Source: Glaciimonas sp. (GTDB lineage Bacteria; Pseudomonadota; Gammaproteobacteria; Burkholderiales; Burkholderiaceae). From it: DNA of 12,940 nucleotides. A program made the position numbers and the translations under genes. The notes under the pieces were generated by a model that saw only the letters and a program-made list of their open reading frames with translations, was not told the DNA's origin and made no database searches. Shown here piece by piece: positions 1 to 7,812 of this stretch (the first letter of the stretch is position 1; every line of letters begins with the position of its first letter). The DNA lies in NCBI GenBank assembly GCA_014377145.1, contig JACMQE010000234.1:1-12940 (forward strand), in the 5' to 3' direction.

Positions 1-479
1 CATCAACTTCGCGCGTGACCAACACGCTGTCATCTTCCAGCACGAATTTGGAGGTAAACGTGGATTGTGGCCAGCCTAAAAATACGGCCAGCATTTGGCC
101 GGTCTGATTGCAATCGTGGTCGATCGCTTGCTTACCCAAAATGATCAATTGCGATTGTACTTTGTCGGCAATCGCCTTCAACAATTTAGCGACCGCTAAT
201 GGTTGCAAATCGACATTGGAATCAACCAAAATAGCGCGATCCGCACCAATTGCCATCGCTGTGCGTAAGGTTTCCTGGCATTGGGTGACGCCACCTGGGA
301 TGGCGATTACCTCGGTAACTTTGCCACCTTCTTTCATGCGTGTAGCTTCTTCTAATGCAATTTCGTCAAACGGATCCATCGACATTTTGACGTTGACAAC
401 ATCTAGGCCTGTGCTATCGGATTTAACCTGCACTTTGACGTTGTAGTCGACTACGCGTGACTGGTACTAGTACTTTCAT
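1..479 (-). pseudogene. etfB: Electron transfer flavoprotein beta subunit, 5' part, frameshifted at codon 8
   Basis: EtfB pairs with EtfA to carry electrons from acyl-CoA and related dehydrogenases to ETF-ubiquinone oxidoreductase in the cytoplasm. The ATG at 479-477 opens with MKVLVPV, the usual EtfB N-terminus, preceded by AAGG seven bases upstream. At 455-461 the frame breaks. The family reads V-K-R-V-V-D-Y-N, but here GTC is followed by a single A and then CGC, so two bases are missing (or one is extra). The literal frame reaches TAA at 425-423 after 18 codons. From 457 down to base 1 the other frame is open and family-like, with [16 protein letters not shown], then [21 protein letters not shown] and a [15 protein letters not shown] stretch typical of the AMP/FAD-binding region. 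About 160 of roughly 250 residues are in the window. Internal ATGs at 385 and 379 could restart translation but would lose the first beta strand. It is either a young pseudogene or a sequencing error. Confidence 0.85.
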
Positions 480-540
480 TGGTATGCCTTTTGATTAAAA
501 AATGAAAATCGAATTGACGTTAACATTAATTAGATAAACG

Positions 541-546
541 ATTATA
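541..546 (-). promoter_or_regulatory. Predicted -10 box of the etfB promoter
   Basis: The minus strand reads TATAAT, a perfect sigma-70 -10 hexamer, about 60 bases before the etfB ATG. No good -35 is visible at 16-18 bases; the candidates match poorly. Position and consensus support it, but this is inference. Confidence 0.45.
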
Positions 547-817
547 GGAGGGAATAAAGCGCACAACTAAAATTTAGCACAAACGTTCTATTAATTTGTA
601 GGTGAATACCCGATTGATGAGCTCAGAGCCGCAAAATAAGCAAATAATAATGAAGGGAGTAAAAGAGCGATCAATACTATTCAAAACAGCTATCTTTATG
701 AATCATGCCTAATGCATAGAGATGCAAATTAAAACAGAAATTAATATTTAAACAATTAATAGAATACTAATTGTGAGGAAGTTTATGCAAATAAGCATGA
801 TTTGAAATGCGAAGGCT

Positions 818-838
818 AAGCGGTGCCCCGCTTTTTTT
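818..838 (+). terminator. Orphan intrinsic terminator, plus strand
   Basis: A six-base-pair stem (AAGCGG 818-823 with CCGCTT 828-833) with a TGCC loop runs straight into seven T residues (832-838). This is the layout of a Rho-independent terminator reading rightward. The genes on both sides run leftward, so it does not belong to either of them. Confidence 0.6.
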
Positions 839-855
839 GTAAAGAGGAAATAGCA

Positions 856-899
856 AAACCGTAGGGAGTACTGCAAAGCTGCAGTACTCCCTACGGTTT
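856..899 (-). terminator. 20-bp perfect hairpin starting in the tusA stop codon
   Basis: The arms 856-875 and 880-899 are exact reverse complements, with a four-base AAGC loop. The right arm ends on the first base of the minus-strand stop codon (901-899), so the tusA mRNA would fold immediately after its stop. On the minus strand the stem is followed by a short T run (GGTTTTGC), a weak U-tract. A terminator or mRNA 3'-end stabiliser for tusA is the simplest reading. The arm is unusually long and perfect for a terminator, so a dispersed palindromic repeat is possible. Confidence 0.65.
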
Positions 900-1126
900 C
901 ACTTTCGCCTCATGAAGAAAACGTATTCTTGATTCTCTTCAATTTGCGATAATAAGTCATTTCCCGTTTGCTTAGAAAACGCCTGAAAGTCACGTACAGA
1001 GCCTGAATCGGTCGCTAGCACGCGCAATATTTGTCCACTCAACATATCTGCCAGCGCTTTTTTTGTTTTCAAAATCGGCAACGGACAGTGTAAACCACGT
1101 GCATCAAGTTCTTTATTAAATTCCAT
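899..1126 (-). CDS. tusA: Sulfur carrier protein TusA family
   Basis: TusA-family (SirA-like) proteins accept persulfide sulfur on a conserved cysteine and pass it to a relay that makes 2-thiouridine in tRNA; other members serve sulfur oxidation or molybdenum cofactor metabolism. The 75-residue product has the family size and the signature CPLP (residues 14-17, active Cys14) inside LDARGLHCPLPILKTKKAL, then a DSGSVRDFQAF segment and a VFFMRRK end. I chose the ATG at 1126-1124, which gives MEFNKELDARG. A TTG six bases upstream, at 1132, would add two residues. Neither has a good Shine-Dalgarno sequence. It lies downstream of alaS on the same strand, but 400 bases separate them, so shared transcription is uncertain. 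It is intact. The exact sulfur-relay role cannot be told from sequence alone. Confidence 0.9.
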   Translation of the reverse strand: MEFNKELDARGLHCPLPILKTKKALADMLSGQILRVLATDSGSVRDFQAFSKQTGNDLLSQIEENQEYVFFMRRK

Positions 1127-1528
1127 AGCCAATTTGTAGATCTAAAATTGTTAGACATTCACGGTGTTCGAAATACTTTACGCTAAAATCTCTACTTTAA
1201 TGCAATGCAACACAAATCCGGCACTTTTAAAATAACCTCGTTCATTAAAGTAACATTTGCTGCATGTATAAAAATGGCGAGGCTTAAAAGAGCAGCAACA
1301 AAGTTGCAACGCTTTCGCTAAGTTTACCCGAATGACGTACCAAGTATGCGTTATTCATAACCTTTATGTTGAAAAAGTTATGAATAACGCCTTCAGCAGA
1401 TTCGCCTCAATCGTATCGCGAAAATTTGATTACACGGAAAGAAGTCTGCCAAAATCGGCCTATTTATAAGCTTTACCGCCAAGTCTTGGTGCCACGTTCA
1501 GTCGGCTACAGTAGAAGTCCTATAACAA
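1127..1528. other. Intergenic region between alaS and tusA with a perfect inverted repeat
   Basis: About 400 bases hold no recognisable gene. It includes a 14-bp perfect inverted repeat (1348-1361 with 1377-1390) and a block at 1291-1322 that resembles the antisense of the alaS 3' end (1550-1580). Open frames here are short and lack ribosome binding sites. I see no intrinsic terminator directly after alaS. The size and debris suggest an eroded gene or element, but nothing is identifiable. Confidence 0.4.
1348..1390. repeat. Perfect 14-bp inverted repeat, 15-base spacer
   Basis: The arm 1348-1361 (GCGTTATTCATAAC) is the exact reverse complement of 1377-1390. Neither side has a T run, so it is not a standard intrinsic terminator. 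The AT-rich arms and spacer could form a protein-binding palindrome, a recombinase-type site or the remnant of a mobile element. Function unknown. Confidence 0.6.
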
Positions 1529-4153
1529 TTACCCGCGTTCGCCAACCCAAGCAGCAACACTTTGCAACGCTGCGGCTAAGCCATTCGGATCCGTGCCGCC
1601 TGCCTGCGCCATGTCAGGTCGCCCACCACCTTTTCCACCGACTTGCTGGGCGACAAAGTTGACTAGATCGCCAGCCTTCACTCTCACCTTCGCATCGGCA
1701 GTCACACCAGCAATTAAACTGACCTTGCCATCTTTCACCGCTGCCAACACAATGGCCGCCGTTTGTAACTTACCTTTCAACTTGTCCATGGTTTTACGCA
1801 AGGTCGCGCTATCAGCACCTTCCAACATAGCTGCGAGCACTTTGATGCCGTTCACATCCACCGCCTGATTGACAAGTTCATCACCTCGATTAGCTGCTAG
1901 TTTCGAATTCAAAGCAGCCATTTCTTTTTCTAGCACTTTGACGTGATCCTGCACCTGGCCAATGCGTTGCGTCAGCTCGTCTGGGGACACTTTCAATGCT
2001 GACGCCGCTTCAGCTACACGATTGCTAAGGTTTTGAACAAGTACCAATGCGCCCATCCCGGTGACAGCTTCAATCCGCCGAATTCCAGCCGCTACGCCAG
2101 CTTCAGCCACTATCTTGAACAAGCCAATATCACCAGTGCGGTTGACGTGGGTACCGCCACACAATTCGGCCGAAGAACCAATCGACAACACGCGTACTTC
2201 GTCGCCGTATTTTTCGCCAAATAAAGCCATAGCACCGTTGGCAACGGCATCGTCAAACGACATCAATTTGGCACTGGTAGCAACGTTTTCCAATATTTCA
2301 CGGTTAACCATGTTTTCTATATGACGAATCTGATCTGCGCTAACCGGCGCGTTGTGACTAAAGTCGAAACGGGTTTTTTCCGCATCCACTAGCGAGCCTT
2401 TTTGCGCCACATGCCCCCCCAACACTTCACGCAACGCCTTGTGCATCAAATGTGTCGCGGAGTGATTGCGCACAGTACTTGCACGCTGCGCTATATCCAC
2501 TTTTGCTCTAATTCGATCGCCAACCACTAGTACGCCTTTATCCAGACGGCCATGATGGCCAAATACTTCAGCTTGAATTTTTAACGTATCGGTCACACCA
2601 AACAAGGCAGTCGCCGTTTCCAGCACGCCAATATCGCCAGCCTGACCGCCCGATTCTGCATAAAATGGCGTGGTATCAAGCACCACAATCGCGTCTTGCC
2701 CAACTTCAATTTTTTCTACTCCACTGTTATCGACATACAACGCCAGCACCTTAGCGTCATGCGCCAGCACGTTGTGACCGACAAAACTGGTTTTGTCGCC
2801 AATGTATTCAAGACCTAACGCTAACTTAAACTTACCACCTGCACGGCTAGCATATTGCTGACATTTCATCGCGACGTCAAAGCCAGCTTCGTCGAGTTCA
2901 ACTTCGCGTTCGCGGCAAATATCTGCGGTCAAATCCAGTGGAAAACCGAAAGTGTCATAAAGCGTAAACGCTGTATCACCATCCAGCTTTTGAGGATTTT
3001 TAGTTAACGCGGCCTCCAAAATTTTCATTCCGTGTTCCAGCGTCTCACCAAAACGCTCTTCTTCCTGTTTCAAGATTTGCTCAACCAGCTCAGCAGTTTC
3101 TGGCAGTTCTGGATAGGCAGCGCCCATTTCCAGCACCAGATCCTTGACCAGTTTGTAGAAAAACGGTTTAGTTTGCTCTAACTTGTGTCCATGACGCAGA
3201 GCACGACGAATGATCCGACGCAATACATAACCACGACCTTCATTGCCTGGCGTAACGCCATCGACAATTAGAAACGAGCAGGCGCGGATATGATCAGCGA
3301 TCACTTTCAGCGAATTGTTGGTCAGATCAGTGACATTGGTTTCACGAGCCGCTGCCTTGATCAGATTTTGGAATAGATCGATTTCATAGTTGCTATGCAC
3401 ATGCTGCAAGATCGCAGCCAGACGTTCCAGCCCCATGCCCGTATCTACGCATTGACGTGGCAGCGGATTCAATGTCATTTCACCAGTCTTGACATCGATT
3501 TGGCGGTCAAACTGCATGAAAACGTTATTCCAGATTTCGATATAACGATCGCCGTCTTGGTCCGGGCTGCCCGGCGGTCCTCCCCATACATCAGGGCCAT
3601 GATCGTAGAAAATCTCTGAACACGGACCGCACGGTCCGGTATCCGCCATTTGCCAAAAATTGTCCGATGCAAACGGCGCTTCCTTATTGTCACCAATACG
3701 CACAACGCGCTCTGGCGGAAGACCAATCTCATTGACCCAAATGTCATAGGCTTCGTCATCGGTTTCATAAACAGTCACCCACAAATTTTCAGCAGGTAAA
3801 CCATATACTTTGGTCAGCAGTTCAAACGCCCATTTCAACGAATCATGCTTGAAATAGTCGCCGAAAGACCAATTTCCCAGCATTTCAAAAAAAGTATGAT
3901 GACGTGCAGTGTAGCCAATATTTTCCAGATCGTTGTGTTTGCCACCTGCGCGTAGACAGCGCTGCACCGATGTAGCACGGACGTAATGACGTTTTTCAGT
4001 GCCCAAGAAAACATCTTTGAACTGGACCATTCCAGAGTTAGTGAATAACAGCGTCGGGTCATTTCCCGGCACCAGGCTAGATGAGCGCACAAAAGTGTGA
4101 TCTTTGGATTTAAAGAAAGAGAGAAACTTATCGCGGATATCGGCTGAATTCAT
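1529..4153 (-). CDS. alaS: Alanine--tRNA ligase
   Basis: AlaRS charges tRNA-Ala with alanine in the cytoplasm and removes mischarged serine or glycine. The 874-residue product has the full bacterial length. Visible in order: the class II catalytic core, with motif 2 around [17 protein letters not shown] (59-75) and motif 3 around [10 protein letters not shown] (237-246); the [10 protein letters not shown] segment (171-180); the tRNA-recognition middle region; the editing domain, with HSATH (His564, His568) and CGGTH (Cys665, His669) as the four metal-binding residues; and the C-Ala domain ending [16 protein letters not shown] chose the ATG at 4153-4151, which gives [14 protein letters not shown], the normal start. 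An in-frame TTG at 4198 adds 15 atypical residues. There is no strong Shine-Dalgarno. A TATAAT at 4211-4206 fits a promoter. No defect is seen. Confidence 0.98.
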   Translation of the reverse strand: MNSADIRDKFLSFFKSKDHTFVRSSSLVPGNDPTLLFTNSGMVQFKDVFLGTEKRHYVRATSVQRCLRAGGKHNDLENIGYTARHHTFFEMLGNWSFGDYFKHDSLKWAFELLTKVYGLPAENLWVTVYETDDEAYDIWVNEIGLPPERVVRIGDNKEAPFASDNFWQMADTGPCGPCSEIFYDHGPDVWGGPPGSPDQDGDRYIEIWNNVFMQFDRQIDVKTGEMTLNPLPRQCVDTGMGLERLAAILQHVHSNYEIDLFQNLIKAAARETNVTDLTNNSLKVIADHIRACSFLIVDGVTPGNEGRGYVLRRIIRRALRHGHKLEQTKPFFYKLVKDLVLEMGAAYPELPETAELVEQILKQEEERFGETLEHGMKILEAALTKNPQKLDGDTAFTLYDTFGFPLDLTADICREREVELDEAGFDVAMKCQQYASRAGGKFKLALGLEYIGDKTSFVGHNVLAHDAKVLALYVDNSGVEKIEVGQDAIVVLDTTPFYAESGGQAGDIGVLETATALFGVTDTLKIQAEVFGHHGRLDKGVLVVGDRIRAKVDIAQRASTVRNHSATHLMHKALREVLGGHVAQKGSLVDAEKTRFDFSHNAPVSADQIRHIENMVNREILENVATSAKLMSFDDAVANGAMALFGEKYGDEVRVLSIGSSAELCGGTHVNRTGDIGLFKIVAEAGVAAGIRRIEAVTGMGALVLVQNLSNRVAEAASALKVSPDELTQRIGQVQDHVKVLEKEMAALNSKLAANRGDELVNQAVDVNGIKVLAAMLEGADSATLRKTMDKLKGKLQTAAIVLAAVKDGKVSLIAGVTADAKVRVKAGDLVNFVAQQVGGKGGGRPDMAQAGGTDPNGLAAALQSVAAWVGERG

Positions 4154-4205
4154 GTTCTTGTGCAGAAAAAGACGTGCAAGGGAAGTATTGTTTTGCAAAC
4201 CCCGG

Positions 4206-4211
4206 ATTATA
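4206..4211 (-). promoter_or_regulatory. Predicted -10 box of the alaS promoter
   Basis: The minus strand reads TATAAT here, 52 bases before the chosen alaS ATG and downstream of the hairpin terminator at 4270-4313. That is where an independent alaS promoter is expected. The -35 candidate about 17 bases upstream is poor. Confidence 0.45.
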
Positions 4212-4269
4212 CGTGATAGAAGTCCTCTCGCTTCAGCGGCACGTCTGATGACTATCTATAGAAAATATT

Positions 4270-4313
4270 GTACAAAAAGCCCGTCAAAATTAATTCTGAA
4301 GGGCTTTTTGTAC
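4270..4313 (-). terminator. Symmetric intrinsic terminator between the His-rich gene and alaS
   Basis: Thirteen-base arms (4270-4282 and 4301-4313) are perfect reverse complements, each with A5-GCCC or GGGC-T5, so the stem carries its own T tract on both strands. The 18-base spacer can add three more pairs (TCA with TGA). It would end transcripts of the small gene at 4364-4576 before alaS, and could also stop plus-strand readthrough. Confidence 0.75.
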
Positions 4314-4363
4314 CTAGGCCGTGGCTTGGACACGCCACCACCATTTATTCGTACATGTATGTA

Positions 4364-4576
4364 TCAGTGAACAGTATTTATTTGACCGGTGCTAGCTTTT
4401 TCTGCATGATGGTAAAAATGATACTTTTGGTGATGTTTATGTGCGGGCATGACAACCATTGCAGCATATGGCGCGGCCATATTGCCTGGAGGTGCAGCAT
4501 TAGGTGCATTTTGCGCCATAGCAGGCAAAGCGAAAGCAGAGACAACTACAAATGCTAGCAATTTATTGATTTTCAT
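4364..4576 (-). CDS. Small secreted histidine-rich protein, function unknown
   Basis: I do not recognise this family. The 70-residue product begins MKINKLLAFVVVSAFALPAMA, a clear Sec signal peptide: two lysines, a hydrophobic core, then an AMA cleavage motif before Gln22. The mature part of about 49 residues is Ala/Pro-rich at first, then has a His/Lys/Tyr cluster, KHHQKYHFYHH (47-57). It has seven histidines in all (46, 48, 49, 53, 56, 57, 70) and no cysteine. This suggests a periplasmic or exported peptide able to bind metal ions such as Cu, Ni or Zn, but that is inference from composition only. I chose the ATG at 4576-4574 because AAGGA lies seven bases upstream and the signal peptide then starts correctly. 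A longer in-frame reading back to 4759 lacks these features. It sits between ugpQ and a terminator, probably as its own short transcript. Confidence 0.75.
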   Translation of the reverse strand: MKINKLLAFVVVSAFALPAMAQNAPNAAPPGNMAAPYAAMVVMPAHKHHQKYHFYHHAEKASTGQINTVH

Positions 4577-4773
4577 TTTGTATTCCTTTTCATTATCGTT
4601 GTTAACAGGGTATTCAGCACGCTGCGGTAAAACTGGCAATTGTTTGGTAGGGCATTCCCACGTTTTTGTGATGAATTCGTTCAGGCACTTTTTTCTGTAC
4701 TCCCTTAACAAGACGCGACTCGGGCAAGTTAACAGGACAATCAGAAAACATTTTCTCAACCAATCACATATTT

Positions 4774-5550
4774 TTAATGGCCAAAATCTGCTCCAATCAA
4801 GTCAATCCGATCCGTGCACAATCCATCTACGCCCCATCCCAATACCTCTTCAGCCCTTTTGACCGTATTGACCGTATAACAAAATAAGCCATAACCGGCC
4901 GTCTTAATAATAGCCACCTGCATCGGCGCCAAATACTTATGATTGGTATGTAGTGCCACCGCCCCCAACGCTTGTAACCGCTGGAGCCAATCATCTTTAA
5001 CCACATCCATCAGATAAGCGCGTGGAATCGCGACCGCAGCAACCTGCGCTGCGCGCAATGCTTCAAACGAAAATGAAGATAACAACGGTAGATTACGCGC
5101 CGAAACATTACTCGACTGCGTGACGTGCGCTTCAACTTCCGCAGAAAAACAGGCCTGCGTCACCTGCGTCACAACGTGCCCGGTCTCCACCTCAAATCCT
5201 TCAACCGGTTTGATTTCGACATTCATCCATATGCCGTTCTGCCGACAAAAATCTATTGCCTGTTGATAGGTACATACCGGTTCATCTACAAACGCTGCAC
5301 CAAACCAGCTGCCCGCATCCATCGCCGTCAAATCCGCTGCCTTATAGCAACTAACCTTTCCCAAGCCACGCACAGTACGGCCTAACACCGAATCGTGCAT
5401 CAGTACTGGCACACTATCGGCAGATAACATCACGTCAAACTCAACCGCACGAAAGTCGTACGCCAGACCACAACGTATACCTGCAAGCGTATTTTCCGGG
5501 GCCAAGGTACCGCCGCCGCGATGAGCAACTATTTTAGAATAGGGCCACAT
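4774..5550 (-). CDS. ugpQ: Glycerophosphodiester phosphodiesterase
   Basis: This enzyme hydrolyses glycerophosphodiesters, the deacylated phospholipid head groups, to sn-glycerol 3-phosphate and an alcohol. The 258-residue product is a single GDPD TIM-barrel domain of the usual size for the cytoplasmic UgpQ type. Catalytic and metal-site motifs are visible: HRGGG with His10, PENT (18-21), EFDV (37-40), MHD (51-53) and a VEIKP strand (111-115). A C-terminal GLFCYTVN / GVDGLCTD pair is also typical. There is no signal peptide if translation starts at the ATG at 5550-5548 (MWPYSKIVAHRGGG), which I prefer: GAGAG lies about ten bases upstream, and the upstream extension to 5616 is not family-like. 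It stands without ugp transport genes nearby. Intact. Confidence 0.93.
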   Translation of the reverse strand: MWPYSKIVAHRGGGTLAPENTLAGIRCGLAYDFRAVEFDVMLSADSVPVLMHDSVLGRTVRGLGKVSCYKAADLTAMDAGSWFGAAFVDEPVCTYQQAIDFCRQNGIWMNVEIKPVEGFEVETGHVVTQVTQACFSAEVEAHVTQSSNVSARNLPLLSSFSFEALRAAQVAAVAIPRAYLMDVVKDDWLQRLQALGAVALHTNHKYLAPMQVAIIKTAGYGLFCYTVNTVKRAEEVLGWGVDGLCTDRIDLIGADFGH

Positions 5551-5994
5551 AATTATTTTCTCTCGATCGAACCAGCCAGCAAAAGAAAGATAACAGCAAA
5601 GTATCCAATGAAACAAAAATCAAGTGACGAGCTTAAATCATATTGCGAATGGGAGCTAGGTAGGTTATTTCGGTTATTTTATGGAGAAAATAAATTGTCT
5701 GCTAATGACAAATATTACGTGCACGTTATTTAGTTGTACGATTGGCCCAACAAAAAACATCGTGGGCGGAGCGACAAACCGCCTCGCTACGGTAGAATGT
5801 CCCTCAGCTTTATACTTATTTGGAACTTACGCAAAATAGCACCGATACACTGATACATTATGGTGCCTTCTGGTAAAACCAACGTGCTGACTTGATCTAC
5901 ACATTTTTTGCCAAGCTGATTGCTGACACAATTTTGAGTAAGCCCTGCTACTTTATTTTTTATTTTGAAAAAGTGCTTTGCGAGAAAATCATTC
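5551..5994. other. Intergenic region between ugpQ and glnS
   Basis: The two divergent genes must have their promoters here, but no strong sigma-70 match stands out. A 41-codon plus-strand open frame (5608-5733) has no ribosome binding site and no recognisable family. A small GC-rich inverted repeat is at 5765-5769 with 5779-5783. At 5822-5837 there is a GGAACTTACGCAAAAT block similar to one at 10474-10488; it looks like the end of an insertion sequence, but no transposase is present. Confidence 0.35.
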
Positions 5995-7785
5995 ATGATC
6001 AACGACTTTAAGACCAACATCCCGAAAGTGCCCAATGAACACGGTACGTCAACACCATCCAACTTCTTGCGCAATATTATCGAAGCCGATATGACCGCTG
6101 GTGTTTATGCCGAGCGCAAGGATAGTCAAGGCCAGCCGTTGCCGCAGGTCGTGACGCGCTTTCCGCCAGAACCTAACGGTTATCTGCATATCGGGCATGC
6201 TAAGTCGATTTGGGTCAACTTTGGACTTGCACGGGATTACGCAGGCCGTTGTCATTTACGTTTTGACGACACCAATCCTGAAAAAGAAGAGCAAGAATAC
6301 GTCGACACAATTGTCGAAAGCGTCAAATGGCTTGGTTTCGACTGGAAAGACGCCACTGGCGATCATTTGTACTTTGCCAGTAATTATTTCGATCAAATAT
6401 ACCAAATGGCCGAATACCTGATCACTACTGGTCTGGCCTACGTCGATAGTCAAATTGCAGAAGACATGGCTGCCAATCGCGGCAATTTCGGTGAAGTCGG
6501 CAAAGACTCGCCCTTTCGTCAACGTACACCAAAAGAATCGCTAGACCTATTGCGGCGCATGAAAGCGGGAGAATTCAAAGACGGTGCACACATCGTCCGC
6601 GCCAAAATCGACATGGCATCGCCCAACATGAATCTGCGCGATCCGGTAATTTATCGTATTCGCCATGCTCACCATCACCGCACTGGCGATAAATGGTGCA
6701 TCTATCCGATGTATGACTACACCCATCCGATCTCGGATGCACTTGAAAACATCACGCATTCGATCTGCACCCTAGAATTTCAAGATCACCGGCCGTTTTA
6801 TGATTGGATTCTAGAAAAACTAAGCGATGGCGGCTTCCTGCCAAAGCACGTCCCCCATCAATACGAATTTTCGCGCCTGAATATTACTTACGTCGTCACC
6901 AGCAAGCGCAAACTGCGCCAACTGGTGGATGAACATATCGTCGATGGCTGGGACGATCCACGCATGTCAACGCTAGTTGGCATCCGGCGGCGCGGCTATA
7001 CGCCAGAAGCACTGCAACTATTTTGTGAGCGCACTGGCGTCACCAAATCCGATGGCTGGATAGACATGAGTTCGTTGGAAGGTGCATTACGCGAAGACCT
7101 GGACCCAAAAGCCCCGCGCGCCACCGCCATATTGCGTCCGCTGCGACTGATCATCGATAATTTCCCAGAATGCCACATTGTAGAATGCCATGCACCGGTT
7201 TATCCACCATCACACCCAGAGCACGCTACCGCAATGCGCCACTTTCCGATCAGTAAAATCGTCTGGATCGAACGCGAAGATTTCATGGAAACACCGGTCA
7301 AAGGCTATTTCCGTCTGACCCCACCGACCACCGACAAACCCGGCAGCCGCGTTCGCTTGCGACATGGTTATGTCGTGGAATGCAACGGCTTCGATAAAGA
7401 CGCAGACGGTAACGTCATTGCAGTGCATTGCAATTACTTCGAGGACAGCAAAAGCGGCACTGAAGGCAGTGCTAAATATAAAGTCAAAGGAAATATCCAC
7501 TGGATCAGCGTTGCACATGCATTAGAAGCTGAAGTCCGCCTGTATGACCGATTGTTCAGCGATCCGTATCCTGACGCGAGCGGCAAAGACTTTAAACTAG
7601 CACTCAATCCCCATTCAAAAGAAGTGATCAGCGCTTACCTCGAACCCAGTCTGGCTGCGGCAATGCCCGATGATCGCTACCAATTTGAACGGCATGGTTA
7701 TTTTGTCGTGGATCGGGTAGATGCGGTCGCCGGAAAACCGGTGTTCAACCGCACCGTCACGCTAAAAGATAGTTGGGGCAAGTAA
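5995..7785 (+). CDS. glnS: Glutamine--tRNA ligase
   Basis: GlnRS charges tRNA-Gln directly with glutamine in the cytoplasm. The 596-residue product is full length. The class I Rossmann core starts at RFPPEPNGYLHIGHAKS, with the HIGH motif at residues 65-68. DDTNPEKE (91-98) and the Gln-specific tRNA acceptor-binding insert follow. The second signature, KMSKS, appears as VTSKRKL (301-307). The C-terminal beta-barrel anticodon-binding part includes KGYFRLTPPT and KGNIHWIS. I chose the ATG at 5995, which gives MINDFKTNIPKVPNE; an in-frame TTG at 5965 would add ten residues without support. The upstream GCGAG is a weak ribosome binding site. Downstream there is no gene in working order and no clear terminator, only the metY remnant 27 bases on. 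No lesion is seen. Confidence 0.98.
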   Translation: MINDFKTNIPKVPNEHGTSTPSNFLRNIIEADMTAGVYAERKDSQGQPLPQVVTRFPPEPNGYLHIGHAKSIWVNFGLARDYAGRCHLRFDDTNPEKEEQEYVDTIVESVKWLGFDWKDATGDHLYFASNYFDQIYQMAEYLITTGLAYVDSQIAEDMAANRGNFGEVGKDSPFRQRTPKESLDLLRRMKAGEFKDGAHIVRAKIDMASPNMNLRDPVIYRIRHAHHHRTGDKWCIYPMYDYTHPISDALENITHSICTLEFQDHRPFYDWILEKLSDGGFLPKHVPHQYEFSRLNITYVVTSKRKLRQLVDEHIVDGWDDPRMSTLVGIRRRGYTPEALQLFCERTGVTKSDGWIDMSSLEGALREDLDPKAPRATAILRPLRLIIDNFPECHIVECHAPVYPPSHPEHATAMRHFPISKIVWIEREDFMETPVKGYFRLTPPTTDKPGSRVRLRHGYVVECNGFDKDADGNVIAVHCNYFEDSKSGTEGSAKYKVKGNIHWISVAHALEAEVRLYDRLFSDPYPDASGKDFKLALNPHSKEVISAYLEPSLAAAMPDDRYQFERHGYFVVDRVDAVAGKPVFNRTVTLKDSWGK

Positions 7786-7812
7786 TTGTCATCCAGGCCT
7801 AACGCAAAATAA

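Larger units (their letters stand above)
480..898. other. AT-rich intergenic region between etfB and tusA
   Basis: This stretch has no recognisable protein gene. It holds the etfB promoter at its left end, a plus-strand short open frame of 31 codons at 617-712 without a ribosome binding site, a 7-bp inverted repeat (752-758 with 768-774), a GAGGAA element followed by a six-codon open frame (784-804), and a plus-strand intrinsic terminator (818-838). A large perfect hairpin (856-899) closes it. A plus-strand terminator with no gene before it suggests a small transcript or a nearly erased gene. Confidence 0.5.

Noticed and set aside
617..712. Plus-strand 31-codon open frame starting MSSEPQNKQ in the etfB-tusA spacer
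   Set aside because: No ribosome binding site and AT-rich DNA where such short frames are common; kept only as a note in the intergenic entry.
1426..1662. Plus-strand 78-codon open frame overlapping the alaS 3' end, beginning ITRKEVCQ, faintly like a phage AlpA-type regulator
   Set aside because: The resemblance covers only a few residues, most of the frame is antisense to alaS, and there is no ribosome binding site or ATG.
4577..4759. N-terminal extension of the His-rich protein back to an upstream start at 4759
   Set aside because: The extension is compositionally unlike a leader, and the internal ATG at 4576 has both a good ribosome binding site and a proper signal peptide.
5608..5733. 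Plus-strand 41-codon open frame starting MKQKSSDELKSY upstream of glnS
   Set aside because: No Shine-Dalgarno sequence, no recognised family, and no neighbouring signal that it is transcribed.
6256..7518. Long minus-strand open frames inside glnS, and plus-strand ones inside alaS
   Set aside because: They are antisense shadows of intact, strongly recognised synthetase genes.
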